64,000 nt of DNA from Anolis sagrei (taxonomy: Eukaryota > Chordata > Lepidosauria > Squamata > Anolidae): positions 174,451,617 to 174,515,616 of the forward strand of contig NC_090022.1 of assembly GCF_037176765.1 (NCBI RefSeq). The letters run 5' to 3'. The position numbers were made by a program, and so were the translations under genes. Of the stretch, positions 22,163 through 33,100 are shown in pieces (the stretch's first letter is position 1; every line of letters starts with the position of its first letter). The notes under the pieces are model-generated. The model saw nothing but the letters and a program-made list of their open reading frames with translations, did not search any database and was not told the DNA's origin.

Positions 22163-22678
22163 GCCGTTTTGTGAGTGTGTTGTTGTGTTGTTTTTCATTT
22201 TGAGTAGATATGTTTGTACCTTGTGGGTTGTGTTATGGGTATGGGAATTTTGGTTAAGTTTCGTTGGGTTTTTTTTGAGTTTTGTTCTTTTGCCGTTTTG
22301 TGAGTGTGTTGCTGTGTTGTTTTTCATTTTGAGTAGATATGTTTGTACCTTGTGGGTTGTGTTATGGGCACGGGGTTTTTAGATAAGTTTAGTTGGGGGA
22401 TTTTTGAGTTTTGTTGTTTTGCCGTTTTGTGAGTGTGTTGTTGTGTTGTTTTTCATTTTGAGTAGATATGTTTGTACCTTGTGGGTTGTGTTATGGGCAC
22501 GGGGATTTTGGTTAAGTTTCGTTGGGGTTTTTTTGAGTTTTGTTGTTTTGCCGTTTTGTGAGTGTGTTGTTGTGTTGTTTTTCATTTTGAGTAGATATGT
22601 TTGTACCTTGTGGGTTGTGTTATGGGCATGGGAATTTTGGTTAAGTTTCGTTGGGGGTTTTTTGAGTTTTGTTTCCTC
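22163..22678. repeat. four tandem copies of a 129 bp unit
   Basis: The marker GCCGTTTTGTGAGTGTGTTG recurs at 22163, 22292, 22421 and 22550, an exact 129 bp period. Units differ at only a few positions, so amplification is recent. Confidence 0.92.
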
Positions 22679-22714
22679 GATGGATGCCCCTAACAAATTT
22701 ATATATATAGATAA

Positions 22715-24330
22715 AATTGCTGGAATCAGGCTTTTCTGAAGGCTCGCCAAAGTAACGTTCCCTCTTTGGTGGGAACTAAGGGTCCTCTCCCCTTGGAGTC
22801 GACCCACCTAAAGTTCCTATCGACTTCATTGGCTGCTCTAGACTTGGAAGACATCCAGATCGCCTTAATTCTAACAACAACAACAAAAACCTACATACTT
22901 TGAGCTGAACGACACACATACTTCTCCCCTTTATTCTCAAAAGTTATTATCCAAATTGTCCAATTTATTCCATCAAAGACATGAAGGTGGAAGGCAAAGT
23001 CAAAGATCTCTTTATTGCTTTAGTTGGTCAAGGAAGGATGTCAGGGGAGATGGCCCCAATCTGGCATACCTCACGTTTACAGACATTGCATTTTATAGAC
23101 ATTTGGAAGTAATAGACATCACTCTAAATTGGTACAAATTACAATCTGAAGTATTATTGGTGTAAGGCAGGAAACTTAATAAAACCCAGTCGCACCTCAG
23201 GGTAAAATCACCTTGCTTAAGACACCAAAGAACACACTAGCAGTAGCCTTTATGGTTTATTAAAATAAAGGATAAAAAGTTCAAAAGGCAAAAGTATATT
23301 TCAAAAGATCAATCCAAGGTAACATAGGCAAACAAGATCCATGAGGACACAGGCTCATGACAACATGACAAAGTCCTGAAACATGAACATGAAAGCTGCA
23401 AGATAAATCCAAAGTCTCTTGAATGAAGCGGGAAGTTGCTCTGACACTGAGGCATGTTCAAACAGCCTATTTAATACTCTTTGGATGACATGAAGGCGTT
23501 TCTATGACCCCGAGCCTCCCTCTCTCGCCTGCTAGCGATCCTGACACTCCTTCGGACCCTAAATTCCAACCGATCAGCTCTTTCTAAGCCTCGAGCTCCA
23601 TCAATGTCAATTTCCTTGTTAGTGCTTTTCCCCTCATTATCAAGCGGAGAACTATCTGGCTGAGAACCATCCTCCCTTCCTGAATCTACCTGGCTCTCAG
23701 TAATTTAACTTTCCCCAGAGTCATCCCTTGCTGTGGGAAACAACTGAACTTCTGCTCCTTGTTCCTGGTCTTCCTCGTCTAACACAGGGACCTCATAACT
23801 TTGCACCTGACTGTGCATCTGATACCCATCATCCCCATCAGAACCATTGACACTATCACTCTGAGATTCCAGCTGAGTCACAACAAACCCTTCATTGAAA
23901 GAATTATTGAGTCTGCCTTCTATATCCACACCATCCCTTTCCGCCAAGGGAACTCATACTTAGGAAGTGATTCAAGGGAAACAATGTTTGCTCATGATGA
24001 TCAGGGCTGGGAAGGGAAAGACTCCTTGATTAAACAATGCATAGTAATTTATAGCAAGATAGATTTGGGATTTGTTTGGGGGAAATCCATTGTGTCCCTC
24101 TGAGATCGATAGGCTTTCTGAGTTAATTTGCATTCCAATCTCAGTTCTGAGCCCAGGGCGAAGCTGAACTGGGAATTCTGGCATATTGAACCCATTATGT
24201 GGAGGTTCGGAGAAAGAAGTTGGCAGAGCAGTGCTCACCCTTCCTGCTGCCAAAGCTGAGCAGGGTAACTGAGGTCATTCACCGGAACCTCCACTTTTCA
24301 GGGTCCCCATTTCAGATAACACATAAGAGT
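22715..24330 (-). mobile_element. possible LTR-retroelement remnant, minus
   Basis: Minus-strand text at about 23960-23160 contains an acidic open stretch, a basic RRSVRIASRREREARG segment, a TATA-like ATTAAATAGG and an AATAAA signal in that order, as at the 3' end of an LTR element. Treated as a broken fossil. Family and limits are not established, and the rest of the interval is unassigned. Confidence 0.3.
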
Positions 24331-25060
24331 AATTTCACCCAGTGGCATCATTAGGAGAGTATGGGGCATGCAGACCAAACTAGGTGACACTGTCAGAAGC
24401 AGTGACACCAAAATGACTGTAGATTTTTTGGGTAGTGTTTAAGAAATATTCTTAGCACCAGGGCCAGCCAGACAAACATCCCTTCTTGTTCTTGTTTCAT
24501 AGATTCCTTTTGGCTTGTTGTTATCAGGCTTGCTTTCAAAACAACTTGCACAATGTGTTGTTTCTGGAATGAACGCGTGATACGAGGAACATGCAAATGT
24601 AAACATATTTAAGCCATACATGTGATGTTGTAATGTAAAGGTATAATTTCAATTTTGCTGATTGTGTATATCACTACTATTGGCATTACATTCAGTGATA
24701 TATGGGAACTGTGGTTTACGAGTAACGTTTGAACATTTTTTTTCTAAATATACTGTATAGTTTGCTATAGAAGGAGATCCATATGAGTGACACAATGAGT
24801 GACAACATTGGGTGACAGCAACCTTGTTTAAGATTTGAATCAGTCAAATCTAAAACGCACATGTGTAGCTTCCTCAAATGAAATCTGTGAGGAAGTTAGA
24901 AGATTATTTAAGGAACCATACAAATCAGACCAAGACCCATACAATTAAGTTCTTAGGGATAACACAAGCCTACAAATATTTTTAATTAGATATAATTTTA
25001 GATCATTCTTATTTTTATTTTTTTGGCACTGAATTCAGATCTATGTTTATTTTTTCTCTA
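24330..25060. other. unassigned intergenic sequence
   Basis: AT-rich, no recognisable gene or repeat. Confidence 0.4.
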
Positions 25061-25196
25061 TCACGTGTAGTTTTTCCGATGATGCTAATCAGATAATGAA
25101 TGCATTTACACACTGATATCAATAGAATCTAACTGATATCAGTGTGTAAACACATTAATTATTCAATTAGCCTCATCGCAAAAACTACATGTTATG
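25061..25196. mobile_element. foldback MITE
   Basis: Two imperfect inverted arms of about 60 bp meet near 25125. The left arm has TGTAGTTTTTCCGATGATGC and the right arm GCCTCATCGCAAAAACTACA. The centre is a near-perfect ACACTGATATCA/TGATATCAGTGT pair. Confidence 0.6.
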
Positions 25197-25245
25197 GCGA
25201 CCCAGGAATTTCATAGGCTCAGAAGTGAGAAATTAATAAAACTTC

Positions 25246-26510
25246 TAAGCACCGCAGTTCAAAAGAAATAGTGACAAGCTGGAAGGTGTCCAGAGGAGGG
25301 TGACCAAAAGGATCAAAGATCTGTTGACCATGAATCCCTACGAGGAGTGTCTTAAAGAACTGGGTCTGTTTAGCCTGCAGAAGAGAAGGTTGAGAGGAGA
25401 CATGATAGCCATGTTTAAATATGTGAAATGTTGTCATAAGGAAGAGGGAGCAGGTTTGTTTTCTGCTGAAACTCGGTCTCAGTACAATAGGTCCAAATTA
25501 CAGGAAAGGAAATTCCACCTGAACATTAGGAAGAACCTGCTGAGGTGTTCCTGCGAGTATCTCTGTAGATCTTAGGAAGCTGTTTCTATGACATAAAGCG
25601 TTGGCATGTTGCCTGATATTCGAACAGAGGATGGGCCGAAGATGTCAATGCCTTGGTCCTTTTATTATAGGCTGCTACTTCCTAGCGGATGTCAGGTGAT
25701 GCAATATGGGCTAAACAGTATAATTTCTCCAGTGGTGTAGGGCGTAGACATCCCGTGATAATGGGGCATGTCTCATTAAGAGCCACATCCACTGTTTTAA
25801 CGTGGTGTGTTCCACACTGAGCATGCGTATTCAGCAACAGAGTAGCAAAGTGTAAGAGCAGATGTCTTCACTGTATCTGGTTGTGATCCCCAGGTTTTGC
25901 CTGTCAGCTTTTGTATATTATTTCTAGCACCCACTTTTTGTTTGACATTCAAGTGGTGCCTCTTATTAAATCTGAGCATGTTCCAGAGGGACTCCCAGGT
26001 ATTTGGGTGTGCTGCAATGCTCCAGTGGGATTCCTTCCCAGGTAATCCTCAGAGCTCGAGATGCTTGTCTGTTCTTAAGATGAAAAGCACATGTCTGTGT
26101 TTTAGATGGATTAGGGATCAGCTGCTTTTCCCTGTAATGGGCAGTAAGAGCACCTAAAGCTTCAAAGAGCTTCTGTTCAACCATCTCAAAGCTCCCTGCT
26201 TGAGCAGTGATGGCACAATCGTCAACATAGATGAAATTCTCTGTCCCTTCTGGCAGTGGCTGATCATTTGTGTAAATGTTAAACATTGATGAAGCAAGTA
26301 CGCTTCCCCCAAGGTAGGCTGTTTTCTGTTTTCGCTGTCTGCTTCTCTGGCCCTGGAACTCAACACAAAAGTTCTGTTTTGTAGCAGATGTGAGAGGCCA
26401 AGGATGGCCATCTGTGGGGGATGCTTTGATTGTGCTTTCCCTGCATGGCAGAGGGTTAGACTAGATGGCCCACGTGGTCTCTTCCAACTCTATGATTCTA
26501 TAATACTCTG
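25246..26510 (+). mobile_element. CR1 LINE 3' part, split by another LINE
   Basis: CR1 ORF2 sequence ([20 protein letters not shown]) runs to about 25540. The CR1 3' UTR and tail resume at about 26397-26510 (TCTATGATTCTATA). The gap is a minus-strand LINE of the unresolved family. Confidence 0.8.
25541..26396 (-). mobile_element. jockey/I-like LINE fragment inside CR1
   Basis: Minus-strand frames give [40 protein letters not shown] and [20 protein letters not shown], the same protein as the copy at 13400. It starts inside the RT domain and is truncated at both ends. Confidence 0.75.
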
Positions 26511-26579
26511 ATTCAGTGATTCCTAGCTTCCTCTTCAAATGATTTGTCGCTTGTAGCATTCCCTCAATGAGATTTGTTG

Positions 26580-26731
26580 TGTAACTCTCACTTCTCGCGA
26601 GAGTTCCCTCTCTGCCCCTTTAAGGAGGAACGCCTTTCTTTTTTCCTTCCCACTACGCAACCTACTGAGCATGCGCGCCCGCCTCCGGTCCAGTTCTCGC
26701 GAGAAGAGGCTGCTGCTCCAGAAAGCCCATC
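26580..26731 (+). promoter_or_regulatory. SEPHS2: SEPHS2 core promoter and 5' UTR
   Basis: A CpG-rich stretch directly before the SEPHS2 start. It holds two perfect TCTCGCGAGA palindromes (26593-26602 and 26695-26704), a motif known from housekeeping promoters and bound by BANP and ZBTB33. A GAGCATGCGCGCC sequence (about 26667-26679) resembles an NRF1 half-site. No TATA box is obvious. The transcription start cannot be placed from sequence alone; an out-of-frame ATG at 26671 could act as an upstream start if transcribed. Confidence 0.7.
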
Positions 26732-27023
26732 ATGGCGGCGCTGGCTGGATCTCCCTCGGCCGCTCTCCCCTCCTTGGCGGCGGCGAACCCGAATCCCGCC
26801 CCGGCCTTGCCACCGGGCCCGCCGGGCTACCGGCCCTTCGAGCCCGAGGCGGTGGGGCTGAGCCCCGGATGGAGGCTCACCGGCTACGGGGAGCTGCGGG
26901 GCTGAGGCTGCAAAGTCCCCCAGGAGACGCTGCTCAGGCTCCTGGAGGGACTCAGCGGCCCTCGGCCCGGCTTGGCGGAGGCGGGGGAGCCGGTGGCGGC
27001 CACGGGAACGACTCCCACCCTCG
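26732..27023 (+). CDS. SEPHS2: SEPHS2 coding exon 1, with Sec TGA
   Basis: Encodes residues 1-97 plus one base. The Ala/Pro-rich N-terminus is followed by [19 protein letters not shown], which matches human YRPFEPQALGLSPSWRLTG. Then comes the Sec loop and a variable linker to PTLG. The start ATG at 26732 fits this alignment. Donor GTGAGGCC follows at 27024. Confidence 0.95.
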
Positions 27024-27144
27024 GTGAGGCCTGGGGCAGGCGGGAGGGCGGGTCCCGAGGCGGAAAGAGTCTCTTGAGAAGCCTTCTGGTTGATGGGCCC
27101 TTGTTGTGAGGGAGGGCCTTCGAAGTCTGACTCTGAGAGCCAAA

Positions 27145-27189
<45 letters not shown>

Positions 27190-30100
27190 TGCGCTTATAT
27201 ACCGCTATTTCTCAGCCTAAATCGGCGACTCAACGCGGTTTACAACACTACAAAAATCAACAATATTCAGTTTAAAAGCATAAAAAACACATATACAATA
27301 CAAATTATTGGGCCACCAATAACAATCCAAATGCATCTCGTAACTAGAATCGCAATCCAAATTCATCGTCCATGATTACCAATCCTTTAATCATCAAAAT
27401 TCATTGCACCGGGTTAACCGAATGCTTGTTCAAACATCCATGTCTTCAATCTTTTTCAAAACACCATCAGCGAGGGGGCTGATCTTACCTCTATGGGGAG
27501 GGTGTTCCAAAGCCGAGGGGCCACCACAGAAAAGGCCCTGTCTCTCTTCCCCGCCAGCCGCACCTGTGAGGCCGGCGGGATAGAGAGCAGGGCCTCCCCA
27601 GACGATCTTAGGGTCCTGGTGGGCTGATAGGCCGAGATACGTTCGGATAGATAAGTTGGGCCAGAACCGTTTAGGGCTTTAAAGGCCAACGCCAGCACTT
27701 TGAATTGAGCCCGGTAGCAGATCGGCAGCCAGTGGAGCTGGTGCAGCAGAGGAGTTGTATGCTCCCTGCGCTCCGCTCCTGTTAGTATCATGGCTGCCGC
27801 CCGTTGAACTAATTGGAGCTTCCGGGCTGTCTTCAAAGGCAACCCCATGTAGAGAGCGTTGCAGTAGTCAAGACGGGATGTAACCAGAGCGTGGACTACC
27901 GTGGCCAAGTCATTGGCAGGAAGACGCTTGAAAGAGAATCCCAGAGTTAGACAAAGGCCCCCATGACCCTCTTGCAAGCAAATTAGTCAAATATGGACTA
28001 GGCCAGTGTTTCTCCACCTTTCTAATGTTTCGACCCCTTAATATAGTTCCTTATGTTGTGGTGACTCCAACCATAACATTATTTTTGTTGTCATTTTGCT
28101 ACTGTTATGAATTGTAAATATCTGATATGCAGAATGTATTTTAATTCACTGGACCAAATTTGCAACACAAATACCTGATATGCCCAAATTTGAATGCTGG
28201 TGGAATTGGGTGGGGGATTGATTTTGTCATTTGGGAGTTGTGGTTGCTGGGATTTATAGTTTACCTACATTCAAAGAGACTTCTGAATCCCATCAACAAT
28301 AGAATTGGGTCAGACTTCGAACACAGAACACCCTGCCTTGAGGTCTTCCGCTTTCTCTGCCAAAGGGATTCCCAAGACCATTAGAAATGTGTGTTTTCTT
28401 ATGGTCTTTGGTGACCCCTTGGAAACCGCTTCATGACTCCCCCAGGGGTCCTGACTCCCAGGTTGAGAAACACTGGACAAGCCAATTCTCCTATTAGGTG
28501 GATTTGTCATTGGTTAAGTGACCAAACCCAAAGGGTGCTCACCAATAGTTCCTCTTCACCCTGGAAAGAAGTGACTAGTGGAGTGCCACAGGGTTCGATC
28601 CTGGGCCCATTAATAATAATAATAATAGTAATAATAATCTTTATTTATACCCTGCCACCATCTCCCCGATGGGGACTCGGGGCAGCTTACATAAGGCCAA
28701 GCCCAAACAACAAATTACAGCAGATAAAAACGGAAACCGAAAACGCAGACAATAAACAACAACGTCATAATTACATAAAACATGTGAATGCATAGCAATA
28801 TAAAATTACAGTAAACACAATCACAGTGACAATGGGAGGGCTACATGTAATGATTAAAAGAAAAAACTAATTAAAAACTTGAGTGAGATAAAGGAGAAGC
28901 AGGTTATTCGCGGAGGAGGGCTATTCAACATCTTTATAAATGACTTGGATGAAGGCTTAGAGGGCGTGCGTATCAAGTTTGCAGGGGACACCAAATTAGG
29001 AGGGATAGCTAATACCCCAGGATTAGAATTCAAAATGACATTAACAGATTGGATAGATGGGCCAAAACTAACATAATGGATTTCAACATGGGCAAATATA
29101 AGATATGATACTTAGGCAGAAAATATGAAATGCAAAGATACAGGATGGATGATGCCTGGCGCAACAACAGTCCATGTGAGAAAGATCTTGGATCCTTAGT
29201 GGACAATAAATTGAACATGATGCAGCAGCTAAAAAAGCCAATGGGATTTTGGGCTGCATCAAATGGAGTATAGTGTCTAGATCAAGGGAAGTCATGGTGT
29301 CCCTCTATTCTACTTTGGTTAGACCTCACCTGGAATAACACTGTGCCCTATTCTGTATACCACATTTCAAAAGAGATATTGACAAGCTGGAAGGTATTCA
29401 GAGGAGGGCGACTAAAATGATAAAAGGTCTGGAGACCATGAATCCTTATGAGGAGCATCTAAGAGCCGCCGCAAACTAGGCTCCTGCGGGAGCAAACCTT
29501 GCGAGCACGTCCTTGATGTCATGAGACTGCGCCTCTCTCTCCACCCCTTTCTCCGTGCTAGAGAAGAAAACCACTGGTTTTTCCTTTGCTAGGGCAGCAT
29601 TGCCAGCGTTCTCTCTCAGTTGAATTCTGCCAACTGAGAGAGTACGCTGGCAATGCTGCCCTAGCAAAGGAAAAACTACGCTGGCACAGAGAAAGGGGCG
29701 GAGAAAGGGGCGGGATGAGAGGCGGAGTCTCATGACGTCAGGGACGTGCTGGCAAGGTTTGCTCCCGCAGGAGCCTAGTTTGCGACGGGTCTTAAAGACC
29801 TGAGTATGTTTAGCCTGCAGAAGAGAAAGTTGAGAGGAGACATGATTGCCATATGTAAATCTATGAAAGGGTGCCATAAGGAAGAGGGAGCAGGTTTGTT
29901 TTCTGCTGCCCTGGAAATGAGGACTTGGAACAATGGGTTCATATTACGGGAAAGGAGATGCTACCCAAACATAGGAAGTACTTCCTGACCACACTCCTGT
30001 CTTCCTCAGAGTGTGGTGGAAGGTTCTTCCTTGGAAACTTTTAAACAGAGGCTGGATGACCATCTGTCGGGTGCTTTGATTGCACGTTTCCTGCATGGCA

Positions 30101-33100
30101 GGGGGTGGGACTAGATGGCCCATGTGGTCTCTTCCAACTCTATGATTCTATGAGAGACACTCAAAGACCATCCAGGCCAACTCCCTGCCATGTAGGAACA
30201 CACAATCAAAGTACTTTCATCAGATTGCCATCCAGCTCCTCTTTAAAATTCTTCAGAGCAGGAAACCACCACACTCTGGGGAGCATATTCTATTGTCAAA
30301 CATTAGGAAGTTCTTCCTAATGTTTAGCTGGAATCTTTCCTGCAGTTTGAATCCATTGCTCCAGTGTGCCTTAGTCTCCAGAACAGCAGAGAACATGGCC
30401 GTCATGTCCCTTCTCAGCCTTCTCTTCTGTAGACCCAGCTCCCTCATCCACTCCCCTAAGGTCTTGACTTCTAAACCTTTGATGATCCATTTATTCACCC
30501 TTTTCTGTACATCTTGTCCAACCCCTGCCATGCAGGAAAAACACAATTGTACCCCTGACAGATGGCCATCTAACCTGTTTAAAAGCCTCTGGAGAAGGAA
30601 CCTCCATTGCACTGTTCCACCGTTGAACAGCTCTTATGGTCAAGAAGTTCTTCCTAATGTTCAAATGGAATCTCCCTTCCTGTAATTTGAACCCATTTCT
30701 TCAATTCCTAGGGTGCTTCCAGACAGCACAAAAACATAGGTTTTAAAGGGAGGACAAAGAAACCCGGAACCTGAGTACTTGCTTACTTTGTTTTTATTTT
30801 CCTTGGAAGATTCCTGTGTGTGAGTTTTTTTATGTGTGGAGGTCAATGCACAACTGATCAATACACAGTCATCACAGACTGAGGTTCCACTGGTGGCATA
30901 GTTTAACAGGACGACCGTGGCTTCTCAATCTGTTGCAGCCTTCTTCCGCCTTCACAGCCATTGTAACATGTACCATGTTATCCTCTGCCTGCTCCACTGT
31001 TAGGTCTTTGGTCTGTGCTTGGTCTGGAACCTCCCCCGCGGCCACTTTTGGGAGTTCACGACTCCAGTTGTTGTGCCCGCAGGTTCATTGGAACATGCAA
31101 GCCCCCTCACCTCGACAAGGTGACAGTCCATCGAGGGGGACCTGAATACATATCTAGAGTACATATCCCTATACAGACCTATAGGTTCCAGGATTTCTTT
31201 CCATGCCATCCTCACAGACCTCTTCTGTACCCAAACAATCTGGAGGGTAAATGGGGGACATCCAGCAGATTAAAAAAAACTCCATTATGCACTGAACTGT
31301 ATATGTGCACATGCGAATATCTTAATATAAATATTAGCAGATTTGCATGTGTGCATATGAGATTCAGCACATAATAGAGTGATTTAAAAAAACCTTCTGC
31401 TGGATTTCTCCCTTCCCCTAATTGTTTAGTCAAGCTCTGTTGAATATTATACAGTTAAAATAAAAGAGTTTCAGAGAGTTCTAATTGCTTTCCATTCTGC
31501 TTCCTTTAAATCAGCTGTGTGTCTGTTTGACAGCCTGATCATCTGTTTTGGGCTTTTTTAAAGCAGGCATCAGCTGGAGCAGTCTACACCAGAGGGAAGG
31601 AAATCATGTGTTTTTGGTGACTGCAGGGTTACACAGTGATACGAATATGCACATTTTTGGCCAGAATAGGGATAAAAGGTGAACTTTTTATCCTGTGTTT
31701 TTCGGCCGTTGCAGCAAAATCAGCATGCATTTAATGCTAACGTAATGTAACCACCCCCTTTCAAATATGGGAAATCCCCAGGTTTTAAGTACTGTTTAGA
31801 TGATTTGCTTTTATTAATGTAAATACTTTTAAATGTTTTTATGATATTGTTGGCATTGAATTGTGGCCTTGTGAACCGCCTCGAGTTGTCTGCGGGCTGA
31901 GGGGGGTGGTACAAAAATGTAGCAAATAAATAAATAAATTGATGGGGCCCTAGTCTCCAGGGCAGCAGAAAACAAGCCTGCTTCCTCTTCCTTATGACAT
32001 CCTTTCAAATATTTAAACGTATATTATTATGCCTCCTCCGCCTTCTCATCTGCAGGCTGAACAGACCAAGCTCTTTAAGCTGCTTCTCAAAGGTCATGGT
32101 CTCCAGACCTTTGATCATGTTAGTCACCCTCTTTTGGACACATTCCAGCTTGTCAATATCTCTCTTGAATTGTGGTGCCCCAAACCGAACACAGTTCTAT
32201 TCCAAGTAGGATCTGACCAAAGCATAATAGAGGGGCATCATAGCTTCCTTTCATCTAGACCAGGCAGCCTCAGATGGTGGCCCTCCATCTGTTTTTAGGC
32301 TCCAACTCCCATAAATCCTATGATTGTTATGTTGTTTTATGTTGTTTTAATTGTTTTTGCTTTGTTTTTAATTATATTCCGCCTTGGCCTTGGGCCCCAT
32401 GTAAGCTGCCCAAGTCCCTTCGGGAGATGGAGGCGGAGTAGAAAAATAAAGTTCTTCTAATTCCTGGCCATTGAACAAGCTGGTGAGGGCTTCTGGGAGT
32501 TGGAGACCCCAACAGCTGAAGGGCTGCCATTCGAGGGGGTGTGGCCTAGACACTGCTTCTTTTGATGTAGCCTAGAATCTCATTGGCATCCTAGTTACGA
32601 TTGAAGCTCTTTAAATTTTCAGTTTTTTCTTAACGCTGAAATGCTTATTTACGAAGGTGGCCCCATTCTCAGTACATTCCATTGAGACATTGATTGCCTG
32701 TTCTACTCAAATTCATTAACATAGTCAGAAAAATCACACTGTTGGGGCTCGCTGCTATTCCCTCTTATTAGTTAGCACAAAATCTTTTTGATTTTTCCCC
32801 CTCAATCAAACGCGGAAGTCAAGATATAGATACAAGCTTAATTGATCAAGTCACCTTGCTGGGTGGAGAATGCCACACTTGAGTTGAAGTGCTGTTTAGT
32901 TTTATAGTCAGAACTTTGAGCATGTGCACATCAGGCTCTTTCTCCCCTCATTCCTATCTCTTGCTTTGATCCTTCCTTGGTATCAGTTCTTATCAGTATT
33001 CTTGTGCCTGCTTTCTCAGCAGCTTGCATTCCCCCTCCTGTCTCCCTTGTCTGAGCTCCCTGCTTTCAGTGGATTTCCACTTCAAGGCCTCCTCTCTTAT

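Larger units (their letters stand above)
21037..22711 (-). mobile_element. Helitron, 1.7 kb, with internal tandem repeats
   Basis: On the minus strand it starts TCTATATATATAAATTTGTT (22711 down). It ends with hairpin GCCACAGCAACGCGTGGC about ten bases before terminal CTAG (21040-21037). A precedes and T follows, the Helitron insertion signature. The interior holds three different repeat tracts and no Rep/helicase frame. A second copy of the terminal hairpin motif (CCGCCACGTGTTGCTGTGGC) lies inside at about 21440. Confidence 0.65.
27972..30150 (+). mobile_element. CR1 LINE with three insertions (SEPHS2 intron 1)
   Basis: CR1 RT text runs through [31 protein letters not shown], then the C-terminal block ([15 protein letters not shown]-type) and the CR1 tail (TCTATGATTCTATGA near 30150). 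It is interrupted by a hAT (28004-28475), a reversed LINE tail (28612-28908) and a foldback element (29470-29785). Many point changes make it an old copy. Confidence 0.8.

Noticed and set aside
21577-22327. Long minus-strand frames rich in His, Thr and Pro, and Lys/Arg/Glu-rich frames beside them
   Set aside because: They are translations of CT-rich and GT-rich tandem repeats; the period of the DNA, not a protein, keeps them open.
22163-22678. CRISPR-like array of regular repeats
   Set aside because: The whole 129 bp unit is repeated head to tail with no unique spacers; it is a minisatellite in a vertebrate Helitron.
26574-26861. 95-codon plus-strand frame over the SEPHS2 promoter
   Set aside because: A GC-driven frame in the third register with no family match.
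26903-26905. TGA as a premature stop making SEPHS2 a pseudogene
   Set aside because: It sits at the Sec position of the family; downstream coding sequence, splice sites and a SECIS are all intact.
26671-27027. 118-codon plus-strand frame over the SEPHS2 start
   Set aside because: It overlaps SEPHS2 exon 1 in another frame in GC-rich DNA. At most it is an upstream ATG; the SEPHS2 frame has the family match.
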